Positions 1 to 9,260 of a DNA stretch of 64,000 nucleotides are shown here, in pieces (the first letter of the stretch is position 1; each line of letters begins with the position of its first letter). The notes beneath the pieces were generated by a model, which saw only the letters and a program-made list of their open reading frames with translations, searched no databases and was not told the DNA's origin. Where the stretch lies: assembly GCF_002903165.1 (NCBI RefSeq), contig NZ_PPSK01000019.1, forward strand, positions 1-64,000, written 5' to 3'. A program made the position numbers and the translations under genes. This DNA is from Halopseudomonas oceani. GTDB lineage: Bacteria; Pseudomonadota; Gammaproteobacteria; Pseudomonadales; Pseudomonadaceae.

Positions 1-22
1 GGTAGCCAAGATCATCGAGTGA
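1..22 (+). CDS. tuf: Elongation factor Tu, last codons only (partial)
   Basis: The first bases read VAKIIE followed by TGA (stop at 20-22), the usual C-terminal residues of EF-Tu, the GTPase that delivers aminoacyl-tRNA to the ribosome. A tuf gene directly before rpsJ is the normal arrangement in Pseudomonas. Only six codons are present, so the call rests on this tail and on position; a terminator follows within 20 bases. Confidence 0.8.
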
Positions 23-39
23 TGGTCTGAAGTAAAAGC

Positions 40-71
40 AAAAGCCCCCGCTGAGCGGGGGCTTTTGTCTT
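40..71 (+). terminator. Rho-independent terminator after tuf
   Basis: A perfect 12-bp stem (40-51 pairs with 55-66, sequence AAAAGCCCCCGC and its complement) has a 3-base TGA loop and a T-rich 3' side (TTTTGTCTTTT). It separates tuf from the S10 operon, whose own promoter begins five bases downstream. Confidence 0.9.
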
Positions 72-75
72 TTGG

Positions 76-104
76 TTGACAGTGGGGAAGCGCATCAGTA
101 GAAT
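76..104 (+). promoter_or_regulatory. Sigma-70 promoter of the S10 operon
   Basis: TTGACA at 76-81 and TAGAAT at 99-104 are separated by exactly 17 bases, a near-consensus housekeeping promoter. Transcription should start near 111, giving a leader of about 65 bases before rpsJ. Its strength fits a ribosomal protein operon. Confidence 0.85.
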
Positions 105-120
105 TGCGCCTCCCTTGGAC

Positions 121-146
121 AGGCGTACCTGAAGTTGGGTGTGCCT
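121..146 (+). promoter_or_regulatory. Leader hairpin of the S10 operon
   Basis: AGGCGTACC (121-129) pairs along its full length, with two G-U pairs, with GGTGTGCCT (138-146) around an 8-base loop, inside the short rpsJ leader. S10 leaders in gammaproteobacteria are targets of L4 autoregulation. That this hairpin is such a target is inference; the leader is much shorter than in E. coli. Confidence 0.45.
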
Positions 147-175
147 GAAAACAGTTACTTGGAGTTTCTGGTCAA

Positions 176-487
176 ATGCAGAACCAACAGATTCGTATTC
201 GGTTGAAGGCTTTTGACCATCGCCTGATCGATCAGTCTACCCAGGAAATCGTGGATACCGCGAAACGTACTGGGGCTCAGGTGCGTGGTCCGATCCCTTT
301 GCCGACGCGCAAAGAGCGTTTTACTGTACTGATTTCTCCGCACGTCAACAAAGACGCGCGCGATCAGTACGAAATCCGTACCCATAAGCGGGTGCTGGAT
401 ATCGTTCAGCCCACCGACAAAACTGTCGATGCGCTGATGAAGCTGGACCTTGCCGCTGGCGTTGAGGTTCAGATCAGCCTCGGCTGA
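176..487 (+). CDS. rpsJ: 30S ribosomal protein S10
   Basis: A 103-residue protein (starting [19 protein letters not shown]) of the full S10 length. S10 sits in the 30S head and also acts with NusB in transcription antitermination; nusB is at 42379. The start ATG follows a GGAG at 161-164. It is the first gene of the S10 operon behind the promoter at 76-104 and is followed by 91 bases before rplC, the longest gap in the operon. Confidence 0.98.
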   Translation: MQNQQIRIRLKAFDHRLIDQSTQEIVDTAKRTGAQVRGPIPLPTRKERFTVLISPHVNKDARDQYEIRTHKRVLDIVQPTDKTVDALMKLDLAAGVEVQISLG

Positions 488-507
488 TAGCCCCAAAACG
501 GGGGCTA
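488..507 (+). other. Small stem-loop after rpsJ
   Basis: TAGCCCC (488-494) and GGGGCTA (501-507) form a 7-bp stem immediately after the rpsJ stop codon. No T-run follows, so it is not a standard terminator; it may be an mRNA processing or stabilising structure between rpsJ and rplC. Confidence 0.35.
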
Positions 508-578
508 AAGGTCGTGTAACGCCCTGTGTTGGGCGGCCATAGCGGGTAATAGCCCCGTGCACTCATGAGGTTTACAAA

Positions 579-1217
579 ATGACTATTGGTTTAGTCGGCC
601 GGAAATGCGGTATGACCCGCATTTTCACTGAAGATGGTGTTTCCATTCCGGTTACGGTTGTAGAAGTTGAACCGAACCGCGTCACTCAGGTTAAAACCCT
701 GGAGACTGATGGCTATCAAGCCATTCAGATCACTGTGGGTGAGCGTCGCGCCAACCGCGTTACCAAGCCGATGGCTGGGCATTTTGCCAAAGCCAGCACC
801 GCGGCTGGTCGCCAGGTCTGCGAATTCCGCATCGAAGACGGTTCCCAGTATGAAGCTGGGGCAGAGCTCACTGTAGCCCTGTTCGAAGCCGGTCAGAAGG
901 TGGATGTAACTGGTCAATCCAAGGGTAAAGGCTTTGCCGGTACCATCAAGCGCTGGAATTTCCGCGGCCAGGACGCAACTCACGGTAACTCTGTATCCCA
1001 CCGTGTACCCGGTTCCATCGGTCAATGTCAGACCCCGGGCCGTGTATTCAAGGGCAAAAAGATGTCTGGTCACATGGGTGCCGAACAGGTGACCGTCCAG
1101 ACTCTCGAGGTCGTTCGCGTAGACGCTGAGCGCAATCTGCTGCTCATCAAGGGCTCCGTGCCTGGCGCTACCGGCAGCGACGTCGTTGTTCGCCCGGCGG
1201 TCAAGGCCAAGGGTTAA
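579..1217 (+). CDS. rplC: 50S ribosomal protein L3
   Basis: 212 residues, full length for L3, an early 23S rRNA binder whose long loop reaches towards the peptidyl transferase centre. The loop is seen as [20 protein letters not shown] around residues 145-164; the E. coli loop carries a methylated Gln, and Gln149 and Gln151 are the candidates here. A GAGG lies about 9 bases before the ATG. rplD follows 12 bases downstream. Confidence 0.98.
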   Translation: MTIGLVGRKCGMTRIFTEDGVSIPVTVVEVEPNRVTQVKTLETDGYQAIQITVGERRANRVTKPMAGHFAKASTAAGRQVCEFRIEDGSQYEAGAELTVALFEAGQKVDVTGQSKGKGFAGTIKRWNFRGQDATHGNSVSHRVPGSIGQCQTPGRVFKGKKMSGHMGAEQVTVQTLEVVRVDAERNLLLIKGSVPGATGSDVVVRPAVKAKG

Positions 1218-1229
1218 GGGGGAGTTACC

Positions 1230-1832
1230 ATGAATCTGAATGTAGCTGGTGCAAGCGCGATCGAAGTTTCCGATCTGACCTTTGCTACCGAGTTTAACGA
1301 GACCCTCGTTCACCAGGCCGTTGTTGCATACATGGCTGGTGCTCGTCAGGGTACCAAGCAGCAGAAAAATCGTTCCGACGTCTCCGGTGGCGGCAAGAAG
1401 CCCTGGCGTCAGAAAGGCACCGGCCGTGCCCGTGCCGGTACTATCCGCAGCCCGATCTGGCGCTCCGGTGGTACTACTTTTGCTGCCCGTCCGCAAAATC
1501 ACGAGCAGAAGCTGAACCGCAAGATGTATCGCGGTGCTATGCGCTCCATCCTGTCCGAACTGGTTCGCCTGGATCGCCTGGTAGTTGTCGAGAGCTTCTC
1601 TGTTGATGCACCGAAAACCAAGGCTCTGGCTGGCAAGCTGAAGGATCTCGATCTGCAGAATGTGCTGATCGTTACCGAAGGCGTTGATGAGAACCTGTAC
1701 CTGGCAGCACGTAACCTGCCGCACGTCGACGTTCGCGACGTTCAAGGTTCCGACCCGGTTAGCCTGATCGCTTACGACAAGGTGCTGATTACCGTACCTG
1801 CTGTTAAGAAGTTCGAGGAGATGCTGGGATGA
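1230..1832 (+). CDS. rplD: 50S ribosomal protein L4
   Basis: 200 residues with the conserved tunnel loop [18 protein letters not shown] near residues 51-70, which lines the nascent peptide exit tunnel and is a known site of macrolide resistance mutations. In E. coli L4 also represses its own S10 operon. GGGGGAG before the ATG is a strong ribosome-binding site. The end overlaps the rplW start by 4 bases, suggesting coupled translation. Confidence 0.98.
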   Translation: MNLNVAGASAIEVSDLTFATEFNETLVHQAVVAYMAGARQGTKQQKNRSDVSGGGKKPWRQKGTGRARAGTIRSPIWRSGGTTFAARPQNHEQKLNRKMYRGAMRSILSELVRLDRLVVVESFSVDAPKTKALAGKLKDLDLQNVLIVTEGVDENLYLAARNLPHVDVRDVQGSDPVSLIAYDKVLITVPAVKKFEEMLG

Positions 1833-2125
1833 ACCAAGAGCGCATTTTCAAAGTACTGCTTGGCCCGCATGTTTCCGAGAAGGCAACTGTGCTGGCTGAC
1901 AGCCAGAACCAGTTCGTGTTCAAAGTAGACACTACTGCGACCAAGCTGGAAATCAAGAAAGCCGTTGAGCAGCTGTTCAACGTCAAGGTCAAGGCTGTTT
2001 CGACCTTGAATGTAAAAGGCAAGACCAAGCGAACCGTTCGCGGCCTGGGCAAGCGTAATGACTGGAAGAAGGCGTACGTCAGCCTGCAGCCCGGTCAAGA
2101 CATCGACTTCGCCAGCGCTGAATAA
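1829..2125 (+). CDS. rplW: 50S ribosomal protein L23
   Basis: 98 residues ([20 protein letters not shown]...). L23 lies at the tunnel exit and docks trigger factor and SRP. The ATG is embedded in the rplD stop as ATGA, and a GAGG within rplD serves as its ribosome-binding site. rplB follows 14 bases later. Confidence 0.98.
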   Translation: MNQERIFKVLLGPHVSEKATVLADSQNQFVFKVDTTATKLEIKKAVEQLFNVKVKAVSTLNVKGKTKRTVRGLGKRNDWKKAYVSLQPGQDIDFASAE

Positions 2126-2139
2126 GACAGGGGTACATC

Positions 2140-2964
2140 ATGGCTATTGTTAAATGTAAACCTACTTCCGCTGGCCGCCGCTTCGTCGTTAAGGTCGTTA
2201 ACGCTGACCTGCACAAAGGTGCTCCTTACGCGCCTCTGGTGGAGAAGCAAGGCAAGTCTGGTGGTCGTAACAACAACGGCCGCATCACCACGCGTCATCG
2301 TGGGGGCGGTCACAAGCAGCACTACCGCATCGTGGATTTTCGTCGCAACAAGGACGGCATCCCCGCTGTTGTAGAGCGCGTCGAGTACGATCCGAATCGT
2401 ACCGCTCATATTGCTCTGCTGAAGTATGCCGACGGTGAGCGTCGCTACATCATCGCCCCGAAGGGCGTTGTTGCTGGCGATCAACTGGTCTCCGGTGCCG
2501 ATGCGCCGATCAAGGCCGGTAACACTCTGCCGCTGCGCAACATTCCGGTAGGTAGCACTATCCACGCGATCGAACTGAAGCCTGGTAAAGGCGCTCAGGT
2601 AGCTCGCAGTGCTGGTGCCGCTGTCCAGCTGGTTGCTCGCGAAGGTGCCTATGTCACCGTTCGTCTGCGCTCCGGCGAAATGCGCAAAGTCCTTGGCGAA
2701 TGCCGCGCGACTCTGGGTGAAGTGTCCAACGGTGAGCACAGTTTGCGCTCGCTGGGTAAGGCTGGTGCCAAGCGCTGGCGTGGTGTTCGTCCGACCGTTC
2801 GTGGTGTTGCCATGAACCCGGTAGATCACCCGCATGGTGGTGGTGAAGGTCGTACCTCCGGTGGTCGTCATCCGGTTTCCCCGTGGGGCTTCCCGACTAA
2901 GGGTGCCAAGACTCGGTCCAACAAGCGCACTGACAAGATGATTGTCCGTCGCCGCAGCAAGTAA
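2140..2964 (+). CDS. rplB: 50S ribosomal protein L2
   Basis: 274 residues, the largest core 50S protein, needed for subunit association and peptidyl transfer. The C-terminal signature [21 protein letters not shown] contains the conserved His implicated in activity (His229 in E. coli). The protein ends in the usual basic tail [12 protein letters not shown]. It is in tight operon order with rplW and rpsS. Confidence 0.99.
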   Translation: MAIVKCKPTSAGRRFVVKVVNADLHKGAPYAPLVEKQGKSGGRNNNGRITTRHRGGGHKQHYRIVDFRRNKDGIPAVVERVEYDPNRTAHIALLKYADGERRYIIAPKGVVAGDQLVSGADAPIKAGNTLPLRNIPVGSTIHAIELKPGKGAQVARSAGAAVQLVAREGAYVTVRLRSGEMRKVLGECRATLGEVSNGEHSLRSLGKAGAKRWRGVRPTVRGVAMNPVDHPHGGGEGRTSGGRHPVSPWGFPTKGAKTRSNKRTDKMIVRRRSK

Positions 2965-2981
2965 TTAGAGGGGATACGACA

Positions 2982-3257
2982 GTGCCGCGTTCTCTGAAGA
3001 AAGGTCCTTTTATCGATCTTCACCTGTTGAAGAAGGTCGAAGTGGCAGTAGAAAAGAACGACCGTAAGCCGATCAAGACCTGGTCGCGCCGTTCCATGAT
3101 TCTGCCGCAGATGGTCGGTCTGACCATCGCTGTACACAACGGTCGTCAGCATGTGCCGGTTATCGTTACCGAAGACATGGTCGGTCACAAGTTGGGCGAA
3201 TTCTCTGCTACGCGTACCTACCGTGGTCACGTAGCAGACAAGAAAGCCAAGCGCTAA
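2982..3257 (+). CDS. rpsS: 30S ribosomal protein S19 (GTG start)
   Basis: 91 residues starting [18 protein letters not shown], which is exactly the usual S19 N-terminus, so GTG at 2982 is the start; AGAGGGG precedes it by about 9 bases. S19 forms a complex with S13 (rpsM, 10891) in the 30S head near the A and P sites. Confidence 0.98.
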   Translation: MPRSLKKGPFIDLHLLKKVEVAVEKNDRKPIKTWSRRSMILPQMVGLTIAVHNGRQHVPVIVTEDMVGHKLGEFSATRTYRGHVADKKAKR

Positions 3258-3268
3258 GGGGTTAGAAG

Positions 3269-3601
3269 ATGGAAGTAGCCGCTACTCATAAGGGCGCCCG
3301 ACTCTCTGCCCAGAAAGCGCGTTTGGTCGCCGACCAGATCCGCGGTAAGAAGGTGGATGAGGCCCTGAACCTGCTGGCATTCAGCAACAAGAAGGCCGCT
3401 GCCGTCATCAAGAAAGTGCTGGAGTCGGCTATTGCCAACGCTGAGCACAATGATGGCGCAGACGTGGATGACCTGAAGGTCTCCACCGTGTTTGTCAACG
3501 AAGGTCGCTCTCTGAAGCGCATCATGCCACGTGCCAAAGGCCGTGCTGATCGCATCATCAAGCGGTCTTGCCACATCACGGTCAAGGTTGCTGACAAGTA
3601 G
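3269..3601 (+). CDS. rplV: 50S ribosomal protein L22
   Basis: 110 residues starting [26 protein letters not shown] in family fashion. The extended beta-hairpin near the C-terminus ([13 protein letters not shown]) lines the exit tunnel beside L4. It sits 11 bases after rpsS and 11 before rpsC. Confidence 0.98.
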   Translation: MEVAATHKGARLSAQKARLVADQIRGKKVDEALNLLAFSNKKAAAVIKKVLESAIANAEHNDGADVDDLKVSTVFVNEGRSLKRIMPRAKGRADRIIKRSCHITVKVADK

Positions 3602-3612
3602 GAGTCGATCAA

Positions 3613-4293
3613 ATGGGTCAGAAAGTACATCCGGTAGGCATTCGCCTCGGTATCGTTAAACAACACACTTCGGTGTGGTATGCAGACGGCCGCAACTATG
3701 CGGACTATCTGAACACTGACCTGAAGGTACGTGCGTACATTCAGGAAAAACTGAAAAGTGCCTCTGTCAGCCGCGTTGATATTCAGCGTCCGGCACAGAC
3801 AGCCCGCATTACCATTCACACCGCTCGTCCGGGCATCGTGATTGGCAAGAAGGGTGAGGACGTTGAGAAGCTGCGTCAGGAACTGACCAGCCAGATGGGC
3901 GTGCCGGTGCACATCAACATCGAAGAGATCCGCAAGCCGGAGCTCGACGGTGCCCTGGTTGCACAAAGCGTTGCTCAGCAGCTCGAGCGTCGTGTGATGT
4001 TCCGTCGTGCCATGAAGCGCGCTGTACAGAACGCCATGCGTATTGGTGCCAAGGGTATCAAGATCCAGGTTAGCGGCCGTCTGGGCGGCGCCGAGATCGC
4101 CCGTACCGAGTGGTATCGCGAAGGTCGTGTGCCGCTGCACACCCTCCGTGCCGACATTGACTACGCGACAGCTGAAGCCCACACCACCTACGGTGTGATC
4201 GGTGTGAAGGTTTGGATCTTCAAGGGTGAGATCATTGGTGGTCTCCCGGAAGAAACCAAAGCCGTCGCGGCCAAGAAAAAAGCTGCTAAGTAA
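3613..4293 (+). CDS. rpsC: 30S ribosomal protein S3
   Basis: 226 residues. The N-terminal KH domain is visible with its GxxG loop ([16 protein letters not shown], about residues 72-87), followed by the S3 C-terminal domain and a Lys/Ala-rich tail. S3 lines the mRNA entry tunnel with S4 and S5. Operon position between rplV and rplP is standard. Confidence 0.98.
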   Translation: MGQKVHPVGIRLGIVKQHTSVWYADGRNYADYLNTDLKVRAYIQEKLKSASVSRVDIQRPAQTARITIHTARPGIVIGKKGEDVEKLRQELTSQMGVPVHINIEEIRKPELDGALVAQSVAQQLERRVMFRRAMKRAVQNAMRIGAKGIKIQVSGRLGGAEIARTEWYREGRVPLHTLRADIDYATAEAHTTYGVIGVKVWIFKGEIIGGLPEETKAVAAKKKAAK

Positions 4294-4304
4294 GGGGTAC
4301 GCAC

Positions 4305-4718
4305 ATGTTACAACCTAAGCGTACGAAGTTCCGCAAGCAGATGACCGGCCACAACCGTGGTCTGGCGCATCGTGGTAGCAAGGTGAGCTTCGGTGAGTTC
4401 GCTCTCAAAGCCGTAAGTCGTGGTCGTCTGACTGCTCGTCAGATCGAAGCGGCTCGTCGCGCCCTGACTCGTCACGTTAAGCGTGGCGGTAAAATCTGGA
4501 TTCGGGTCTTCCCGGACAAGCCTATCTCCAAGAAGCCTCTCGAGGTGCGGATGGGTAAAGGTAAGGGTAACGTCGAGTACTGGGTAGCCCAGATTCGTCC
4601 GGGTAAGGTCCTTTACGAGATTGAAGGTGTTTCCGAAGAGCTGGCCCGCGAAGCATTCGCACTGGCCGCAGCCAAGCTGCCTCTCGCTACCACCTTTGTT
4701 AAGCGGACGGTGATGTAA
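4305..4718 (+). CDS. rplP: 50S ribosomal protein L16
   Basis: 137 residues starting [20 protein letters not shown]16 binds near the A-site tRNA elbow. The [19 protein letters not shown] region contains the Arg that is hydroxylated in E. coli L16. The stop overlaps the rpmC start by one base (TAATG). Confidence 0.98.
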   Translation: MLQPKRTKFRKQMTGHNRGLAHRGSKVSFGEFALKAVSRGRLTARQIEAARRALTRHVKRGGKIWIRVFPDKPISKKPLEVRMGKGKGNVEYWVAQIRPGKVLYEIEGVSEELAREAFALAAAKLPLATTFVKRTVM

Positions 4719-4909
4719 TGAAAGCGACAGAACTTCGTGAAAAATCTGCTGAGCAGCTGAATGAGCAGCTGCTCACCCTGCTGCGCGATCAGTTCAACCT
4801 GCGCATGCAGAAGGCAACCGGTCAGCTCGGTCAATCGCATCTGCTGAACCAGGTAAAGCGCGACATCGCTCGCGTCAAGACCGTGCTCAATCAGAAAGGT
4901 GGTAACTGA
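4718..4909 (+). CDS. rpmC: 50S ribosomal protein L29
   Basis: 63 residues forming a two-helix protein at the tunnel exit next to L23. The start ATG shares a base with the rplP stop. The C-terminus [11 protein letters not shown] is typical. Two bases separate it from rpsQ. Confidence 0.97.
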   Translation: MKATELREKSAEQLNEQLLTLLRDQFNLRMQKATGQLGQSHLLNQVKRDIARVKTVLNQKGGN

Positions 4910-4911
4910 TC

Positions 4912-5175
4912 ATGGCCGAGAACAAAACAGTTCGTACCGTTACTGGCCGTGTTGTCAGTGACAAGATGGATAAAACCATCACTGTGCTCATCGAGCGTCA
5001 GGAAAAGCACCCTCTGTACGGTAAGTACGTGAAGCGCTCTACCAAGCTCAAGGCGCACGACGAGAACAACGAATGCCGCATCGGCGATCTGGTGACCATT
5101 CGTGAGACCCGCCCCTTGGCCAAAACCAAGAGCTGGGCCCTGGTTCAGATCGACGAGCGCGCGGCGCAAGTTTAA
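4912..5175 (+). CDS. rpsQ: 30S ribosomal protein S17
   Basis: 87 residues with an OB-fold; the motif [15 protein letters not shown] at the N-terminus is diagnostic. S17 is a primary 16S rRNA binder. It is the last gene of the S10 operon; 42 bases follow before rplN, in which I see no terminator, so spc genes can be reached by read-through. Confidence 0.98.
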   Translation: MAENKTVRTVTGRVVSDKMDKTITVLIERQEKHPLYGKYVKRSTKLKAHDENNECRIGDLVTIRETRPLAKTKSWALVQIDERAAQV

Positions 5176-5217
5176 GCCCGCGCAACTTAGCGGATTATTT
5201 AAGGGTCGGAGAAAGTT

Positions 5218-5586
5218 ATGATTCAGACTCAATCCATGCTGGATGTGGCTGACAACAGTGGTGCACGTCGCGTTATGTGTATCAAGGTTCTGGGCGGTTC
5301 TCACCGTCGCTACGCCGGCATTGGCGATATCATCAAAGTGACCGTGAAGGAAGCGATTCCGCGCGGCAAAGTAAAGAAAGGCCAGGTGCTCAACGCGGTC
5401 ATCGTGCGTACCCGTCACGGCGTACGCCGTACTGACGGTTCGCTGATCCGTTTCGATGGCAACGCTGCCGTTCTGCTCAACAACAAGAATGAGCCGATCG
5501 GTACCCGCATCTTTGGGCCGGTGACTCGTGAACTGCGTAATGAGCAGTTCATGAAGATCGTTTCCCTCGCGCCCGAAGTGCTGTAA
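5218..5586 (+). CDS. rplN: 50S ribosomal protein L14
   Basis: 122 residues starting [27 protein letters not shown], the classic L14 N-terminus. L14 lies at the subunit interface, forms bridge contacts with 16S rRNA and is the target of the silencing factor RsfS in other bacteria. First gene of the spc block. Confidence 0.99.
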   Translation: MIQTQSMLDVADNSGARRVMCIKVLGGSHRRYAGIGDIIKVTVKEAIPRGKVKKGQVLNAVIVRTRHGVRRTDGSLIRFDGNAAVLLNNKNEPIGTRIFGPVTRELRNEQFMKIVSLAPEVL

Positions 5587-5597
5587 GGAGCCCGGTC

Positions 5598-5912
5598 ATG
5601 CAAAAGATCAAACGCGACGACGACGTTATCGTCATTGCCGGTAAAGACAAGGGCAAGCGCGGCAAAGTCCTGAAAGTTGGTGACGATGCCCGCCTGCTGG
5701 TTTCCGGTGTCAACATTATCAAGCGCCACACCAAGCCGAACCCGATGGCTGGTGCACAGGGCGGTATTGTTGAGAAGGAGGCGCCAATCCACGTCTCCAA
5801 CGTGGCAATCTTCAACCCCGAGACCAACAAAGCCGATCGCGTCGGCTTCAAGGTCGAAGACGGTAAGAAGGTTCGTATTTTCAAGTCGACCCAAAAAGCC
5901 GTCGACGCTTGA
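5598..5912 (+). CDS. rplX: 50S ribosomal protein L24
   Basis: 104 residues with the N-terminal KOW motif ([20 protein letters not shown], about residues 9-28). L24 initiates 50S assembly by binding the 5' end of 23S rRNA. AAGGAG precedes the ATG. Confidence 0.98.
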   Translation: MQKIKRDDDVIVIAGKDKGKRGKVLKVGDDARLLVSGVNIIKRHTKPNPMAGAQGGIVEKEAPIHVSNVAIFNPETNKADRVGFKVEDGKKVRIFKSTQKAVDA

Positions 5913-5929
5913 GAATCTAGGTGCTTACC

Positions 5930-6466
5930 ATGGCGAGATTGAAAGAAACCTACCGCACTACTATCGCTCCGAAGCTCCAGGCTGAACTGGGTCTGAACGC
6001 GATGGAAGTGCCGAAAATCACCAAGATCACCCTGAACATGGGCCTTGGCGAAGCTGTTGGTGACAAAAAGGTCATCGAAAACGCACTGGCTGACCTCGAG
6101 AAGATCACTGGCCGTAAAGGCATCGTGACCTATGCTCGCAAGTCCATTGCAGGCTTCAAGATTCGTGACGGCTGGCCGATTGGCGTTAAGGTAACCCTGC
6201 GCCGCGAGCAGATGTACGAATTCCTGGATCGTCTGCTGTCGATTTCCCTGCCGCGCGTTCGAGACTTCCGTGGCCTGAATGCCAAGTCCTTTGACGGTCG
6301 TGGCAACTACAGCATGGGCGTCAAGGAACAGATCATTTTCCCGGAAATCGATTACGACAAGATCGATGCCCTGCGTGGTCTGGACATCACCTTGACTACT
6401 ACTGCGCGAACCGACGACGAAGGTCGTGCGCTGCTGCGCGCGTTCAACTTCCCGTTCCGTAACTAG
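5930..6466 (+). CDS. rplE: 50S ribosomal protein L5
   Basis: 178 residues when started at ATG 5930 ([17 protein letters not shown]), the usual L5 N-terminus. An in-frame GTG at 5921 would add three residues, but TAGGTG at 5918-5923 is better placed for 5930. L5 binds 5S rRNA and contacts the P-site tRNA and S13. In E. coli the rplX-rplE junction is where S8 represses translation. Confidence 0.97.
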   Translation: MARLKETYRTTIAPKLQAELGLNAMEVPKITKITLNMGLGEAVGDKKVIENALADLEKITGRKGIVTYARKSIAGFKIRDGWPIGVKVTLRREQMYEFLDRLLSISLPRVRDFRGLNAKSFDGRGNYSMGVKEQIIFPEIDYDKIDALRGLDITLTTTARTDDEGRALLRAFNFPFRN

Positions 6467-6477
6467 GAGTCAGGACA

Positions 6478-6783
6478 ATGGCAAAAGTCAGTATGAAGAA
6501 CCGCGAAGCCAAGCGCGCCCGCCTGGTTGCCAAGTTTGCTGCAAAGCGTGCAGCTCTCAAGGACACCATCGGTAACGTTAACGCTTCCGTTGAAGATCGC
6601 TGGGCAGCTCAAGTTGCCCTGCAGAAACTGCCGCGCGATTCCAGCCCGGTCCGTCAGCGTAACCGCTGCCGCGTCACCGGTCGTCCGCACGGCGTATACC
6701 GCAAGTTTGGACTGAGCCGCATCAAGCTGCGTGAAGCAGCAATGCGCGGCGATGTGCCCGGCCTGGTCAAGGCCAGCTGGTAA
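6478..6783 (+). CDS. rpsN: 30S ribosomal protein S14, long zinc-free form
   Basis: 101 residues, the long C-minus type of S14: the region [20 protein letters not shown] lacks the two CxxC pairs of the short zinc-binding form. This contrasts with L36 in the same operon, which keeps its zinc ligands. S14 is a late-assembling 30S head protein. Confidence 0.97.
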   Translation: MAKVSMKNREAKRARLVAKFAAKRAALKDTIGNVNASVEDRWAAQVALQKLPRDSSPVRQRNRCRVTGRPHGVYRKFGLSRIKLREAAMRGDVPGLVKASW

Positions 6784-6822
6784 ACCAGACTTTTATTACT
6801 CAGTTTCAGGAGCACATAGCCC

Positions 6823-7215
6823 ATGAGTATGCAGGACCCGTTGGCAGATATGCTGACCCGTATCCGTAATGCCCAGATGGCTGAGAAGTCCAGCGTCAGC
6901 ATGCCTTCGGCAAAGCTGAAGGTGGCTGTCGCCAAGGTACTTAAGGAAGAAGGCTACGTTGCGAGCTACGAAGTAGTTGGCGACGTCAAGCCCACTCTGT
7001 CTATCGAACTCAAGTACTTCGAAGGCAAGCCGGTAATTGAAGAGCTCAAGCGCGTAAGCCGTCCCGGCCTGCGTCAGTACAAGTCCGCTGACCAACTTCC
7101 GAAGGTCAAGGGCGGTCTGGGCGTTTCCATCGTCTCCACCAATAAAGGTGTGATGACTGATCGCGCTGCTCGCGCTGCCGGTATCGGCGGCGAAGTTCTC
7201 TGCACCGTATTCTGA
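6823..7215 (+). CDS. rpsH: 30S ribosomal protein S8
   Basis: 130 residues ([18 protein letters not shown]...). S8 binds helix 21 of 16S rRNA and in E. coli represses the spc operon by binding a similar fold in its mRNA. The C-terminal motif [23 protein letters not shown] is diagnostic. A CAGGAGC lies about 12 bases before the ATG. Confidence 0.98.
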   Translation: MSMQDPLADMLTRIRNAQMAEKSSVSMPSAKLKVAVAKVLKEEGYVASYEVVGDVKPTLSIELKYFEGKPVIEELKRVSRPGLRQYKSADQLPKVKGGLGVSIVSTNKGVMTDRAARAAGIGGEVLCTVF

Positions 7216-7227
7216 TAGGGGGTCACG

Positions 7228-7758
7228 ATGTCTCGCGTCGCTAAGAACCCTGTCAAGCTGCCGCAGGGTGTTGAAGTAAAACTGGACGGTCAGGAACTGT
7301 CGATCAAGGGCGCTAAAGGCACCTTGAATCTGAACCTGCACCCAACTGTTGAAGTTGTTCAGGAAGACGGCGAGCTGCGCTTTGCAGCCCGTGCCGGCAG
7401 CCCGAACATGGCTATGGCCGGTACTACCCGCGCCCTGGTCAACAACATGGTTATCGGCGTCAGCCAAGGCTTTGAGCGTAAGCTCCAGCTGGTCGGTGTT
7501 GGTTATAAGGCCCAGGCCAAAGGTCAGGTTCTGAACCTGGCTCTGGGTTACTCGCACCCGATCGACTACCAGCTGCCCGAGGGCGTTTCTGCTGAAACCC
7601 CCAGCCAGACTGACATCATTATCAAAGGCATCGACAAGCAACTGGTCGGCCAAGTAGCAGCGGAAATCCGTGATTTCCGTCGTCCGGAGCCCTATAAGGG
7701 CAAGGGTGTACGCTACGCCGATGAGGTAGTGCGTCGTAAAGAAGCCAAGAAGAAGTAG
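7228..7758 (+). CDS. rplF: 50S ribosomal protein L6
   Basis: 176 residues made of two similar beta-sheet domains; the C-terminal [27 protein letters not shown] motif is characteristic. L6 lies near the elongation factor binding site and the sarcin-ricin loop. It begins 12 bases after rpsH. Confidence 0.98.
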   Translation: MSRVAKNPVKLPQGVEVKLDGQELSIKGAKGTLNLNLHPTVEVVQEDGELRFAARAGSPNMAMAGTTRALVNNMVIGVSQGFERKLQLVGVGYKAQAKGQVLNLALGYSHPIDYQLPEGVSAETPSQTDIIIKGIDKQLVGQVAAEIRDFRRPEPYKGKGVRYADEVVRRKEAKKK

Positions 7759-7768
7759 GGCATAGCAA

Positions 7769-8119
7769 ATGAGCGATAAAAAAGTTATTCGTCTCCGTCG
7801 CGCTCGCCGTACGCGCCTGAAGCTGCGTGAACTGGAAGCCGTTCGTCTCTGCGTGCACCGCTCTTCGCAGCACATGTACGCGCAGGTTATCTCGGCAGAT
7901 GGCAGCCAAGTGCTGGCCAGCGCCTCCACTCTGGATGCTGAACTGCGTGCTGGTAGTACCGGCAACATGGAAGCAGCCAAGAAGGTAGGTCAGCTGGTTG
8001 CTGAGCGTGCCAAGGCCGCCGGTGTAACTCAGGTCGCCTTCGACCGTTCCGGCTTCAAGTACCATGGTCGCGTAAAAGCGCTGGCCGATGCCGCTCGTGA
8101 AGGCGGGCTGGAATTCTAA
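7769..8119 (+). CDS. rplR: 50S ribosomal protein L18
   Basis: 116 residues ending in the usual [18 protein letters not shown]18 binds 5S rRNA together with L5 and L25 and links it to the 50S central protuberance. A basic N-terminus ([13 protein letters not shown]) is as expected. Confidence 0.98.
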   Translation: MSDKKVIRLRRARRTRLKLRELEAVRLCVHRSSQHMYAQVISADGSQVLASASTLDAELRAGSTGNMEAAKKVGQLVAERAKAAGVTQVAFDRSGFKYHGRVKALADAAREGGLEF

Positions 8120-8129
8120 GGGTAGAGTT

Positions 8130-8633
8130 ATGGCTAATTTCGATCAAAAGCGCGACGAAGGTTACATCGAGAAGCTGGTCCAGGTGAACCGCGTTGCCAA
8201 AGTAGTAAAAGGCGGCCGTATCTTCGCTTTCACTGCGTTGACCGTTGTCGGTGACGGCAAAGGTCGCGTGGGCTTCGGTCGCGGCAAGGCACGTGAAGTG
8301 CCTGCCGCCATCCAGAAAGCTATGGAAGCGGCTCGTCGTAACATGATCCAGGTAGATCTGGACGGTACCACTCTGCAGTACCCGGTTCGTGCAGCTCATG
8401 GCGCCTCCAAGGTGTTCATGCAGCCGGCTTCCGAAGGTACTGGTGTTATCGCCGGTGGTGCAATGCGCGCCGTCCTGGAAGCGGCTGGCGTGCACAACGT
8501 ACTGGCCAAGTGTTACGGTTCCACCAACCCGGTTAACGTCGTTCAGGCTACCTACAAGGGTCTGAAGTCGATGCAGTCTCCTGAGTCTGTAGCGGCCAAG
8601 CGCGGCAAGACCGTCGAAGACATCACGGGGTAA
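8130..8633 (+). CDS. rpsE: 30S ribosomal protein S5
   Basis: 167 residues from ATG 8130 ([22 protein letters not shown]), preceded by GGGTAGAG; a longer reading from 8088 would run through the rplR stop region and is not needed. The double-stranded RNA-binding domain and the loop [16 protein letters not shown] are seen. S5 with S4 controls decoding accuracy (ram mutations). Confidence 0.97.
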   Translation: MANFDQKRDEGYIEKLVQVNRVAKVVKGGRIFAFTALTVVGDGKGRVGFGRGKAREVPAAIQKAMEAARRNMIQVDLDGTTLQYPVRAAHGASKVFMQPASEGTGVIAGGAMRAVLEAAGVHNVLAKCYGSTNPVNVVQATYKGLKSMQSPESVAAKRGKTVEDITG

Positions 8634-8639
8634 GCGGAC

Positions 8640-8822
8640 ATGGCAAACGCAAAAATCAAGGTGACTCTGTTCAAGAGCGTCGCTGGTCGTCTGCCGAAGC
8701 ACCAGGCCTGTGTTAAGGGTCTGGGTCTGCGCCGCATCGGCCACACCGTCGAAGTCGAAGACACTCCGTCGGTTCGTGGGATGATCAACAAGGTCTCCTA
8801 CATGGTTCGGGTAGAGGAATAA
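8640..8822 (+). CDS. rpmD: 50S ribosomal protein L30
   Basis: 60 residues ([21 protein letters not shown]...), close to the usual 58. The motif [25 protein letters not shown] is diagnostic. L30 is present in most but not all bacteria; it binds 23S rRNA near 5S rRNA. Three bases separate it from rplO. Confidence 0.97.
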   Translation: MANAKIKVTLFKSVAGRLPKHQACVKGLGLRRIGHTVEVEDTPSVRGMINKVSYMVRVEE

Positions 8823-8825
8823 GAC

Positions 8826-9260
8826 ATGAAACTGAATGATCTGCGTTCCGCACCGGGTGCACGCCGTGAAAAGCTGCGCGTCGGTCGTGGTATCGGTAGC
8901 GGTCTGGGTAAGACCGCTGGCCGCGGTCACAAGGGTCTGACCTCGCGTTCCGGTGGCACTGTTGCCCCCGGTTTCGAGGGTGGTCAGCAGCCGCTGCACC
9001 GTCGTCTGCCGAAGTTTGGCTTTACTTCCAAACTGGCTATGGTCACTGCTGAGATTCGCACTAGCGAACTGAACGCAGTTGACGCTGAGGTCATCGACCT
9101 GCAGGCACTGAAAGATGCCAACGTAATTGGCAACAAGTTTGTACGAGCCAAGATCGTGCTGTCCGGCGACGTAACCAAAGCGGTTACCGTCAAGGGTCTG
9201 GCCGTCACCAAAGGTGCTCGTGCAGCGATCGAAGCAGCTGGTGGCAAGATCGAGGACTAA
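8826..9260 (+). CDS. rplO: 50S ribosomal protein L15
   Basis: 144 residues. The Gly/Arg-rich N-terminal extension ([18 protein letters not shown]) threads into 23S rRNA. L15 is a late assembly protein. Its TAA is directly followed by the secY ATG, so the two are probably translationally coupled, as in other spc operons. Confidence 0.98.
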   Translation: MKLNDLRSAPGARREKLRVGRGIGSGLGKTAGRGHKGLTSRSGGTVAPGFEGGQQPLHRRLPKFGFTSKLAMVTAEIRTSELNAVDAEVIDLQALKDANVIGNKFVRAKIVLSGDVTKAVTVKGLAVTKGARAAIEAAGGKIED

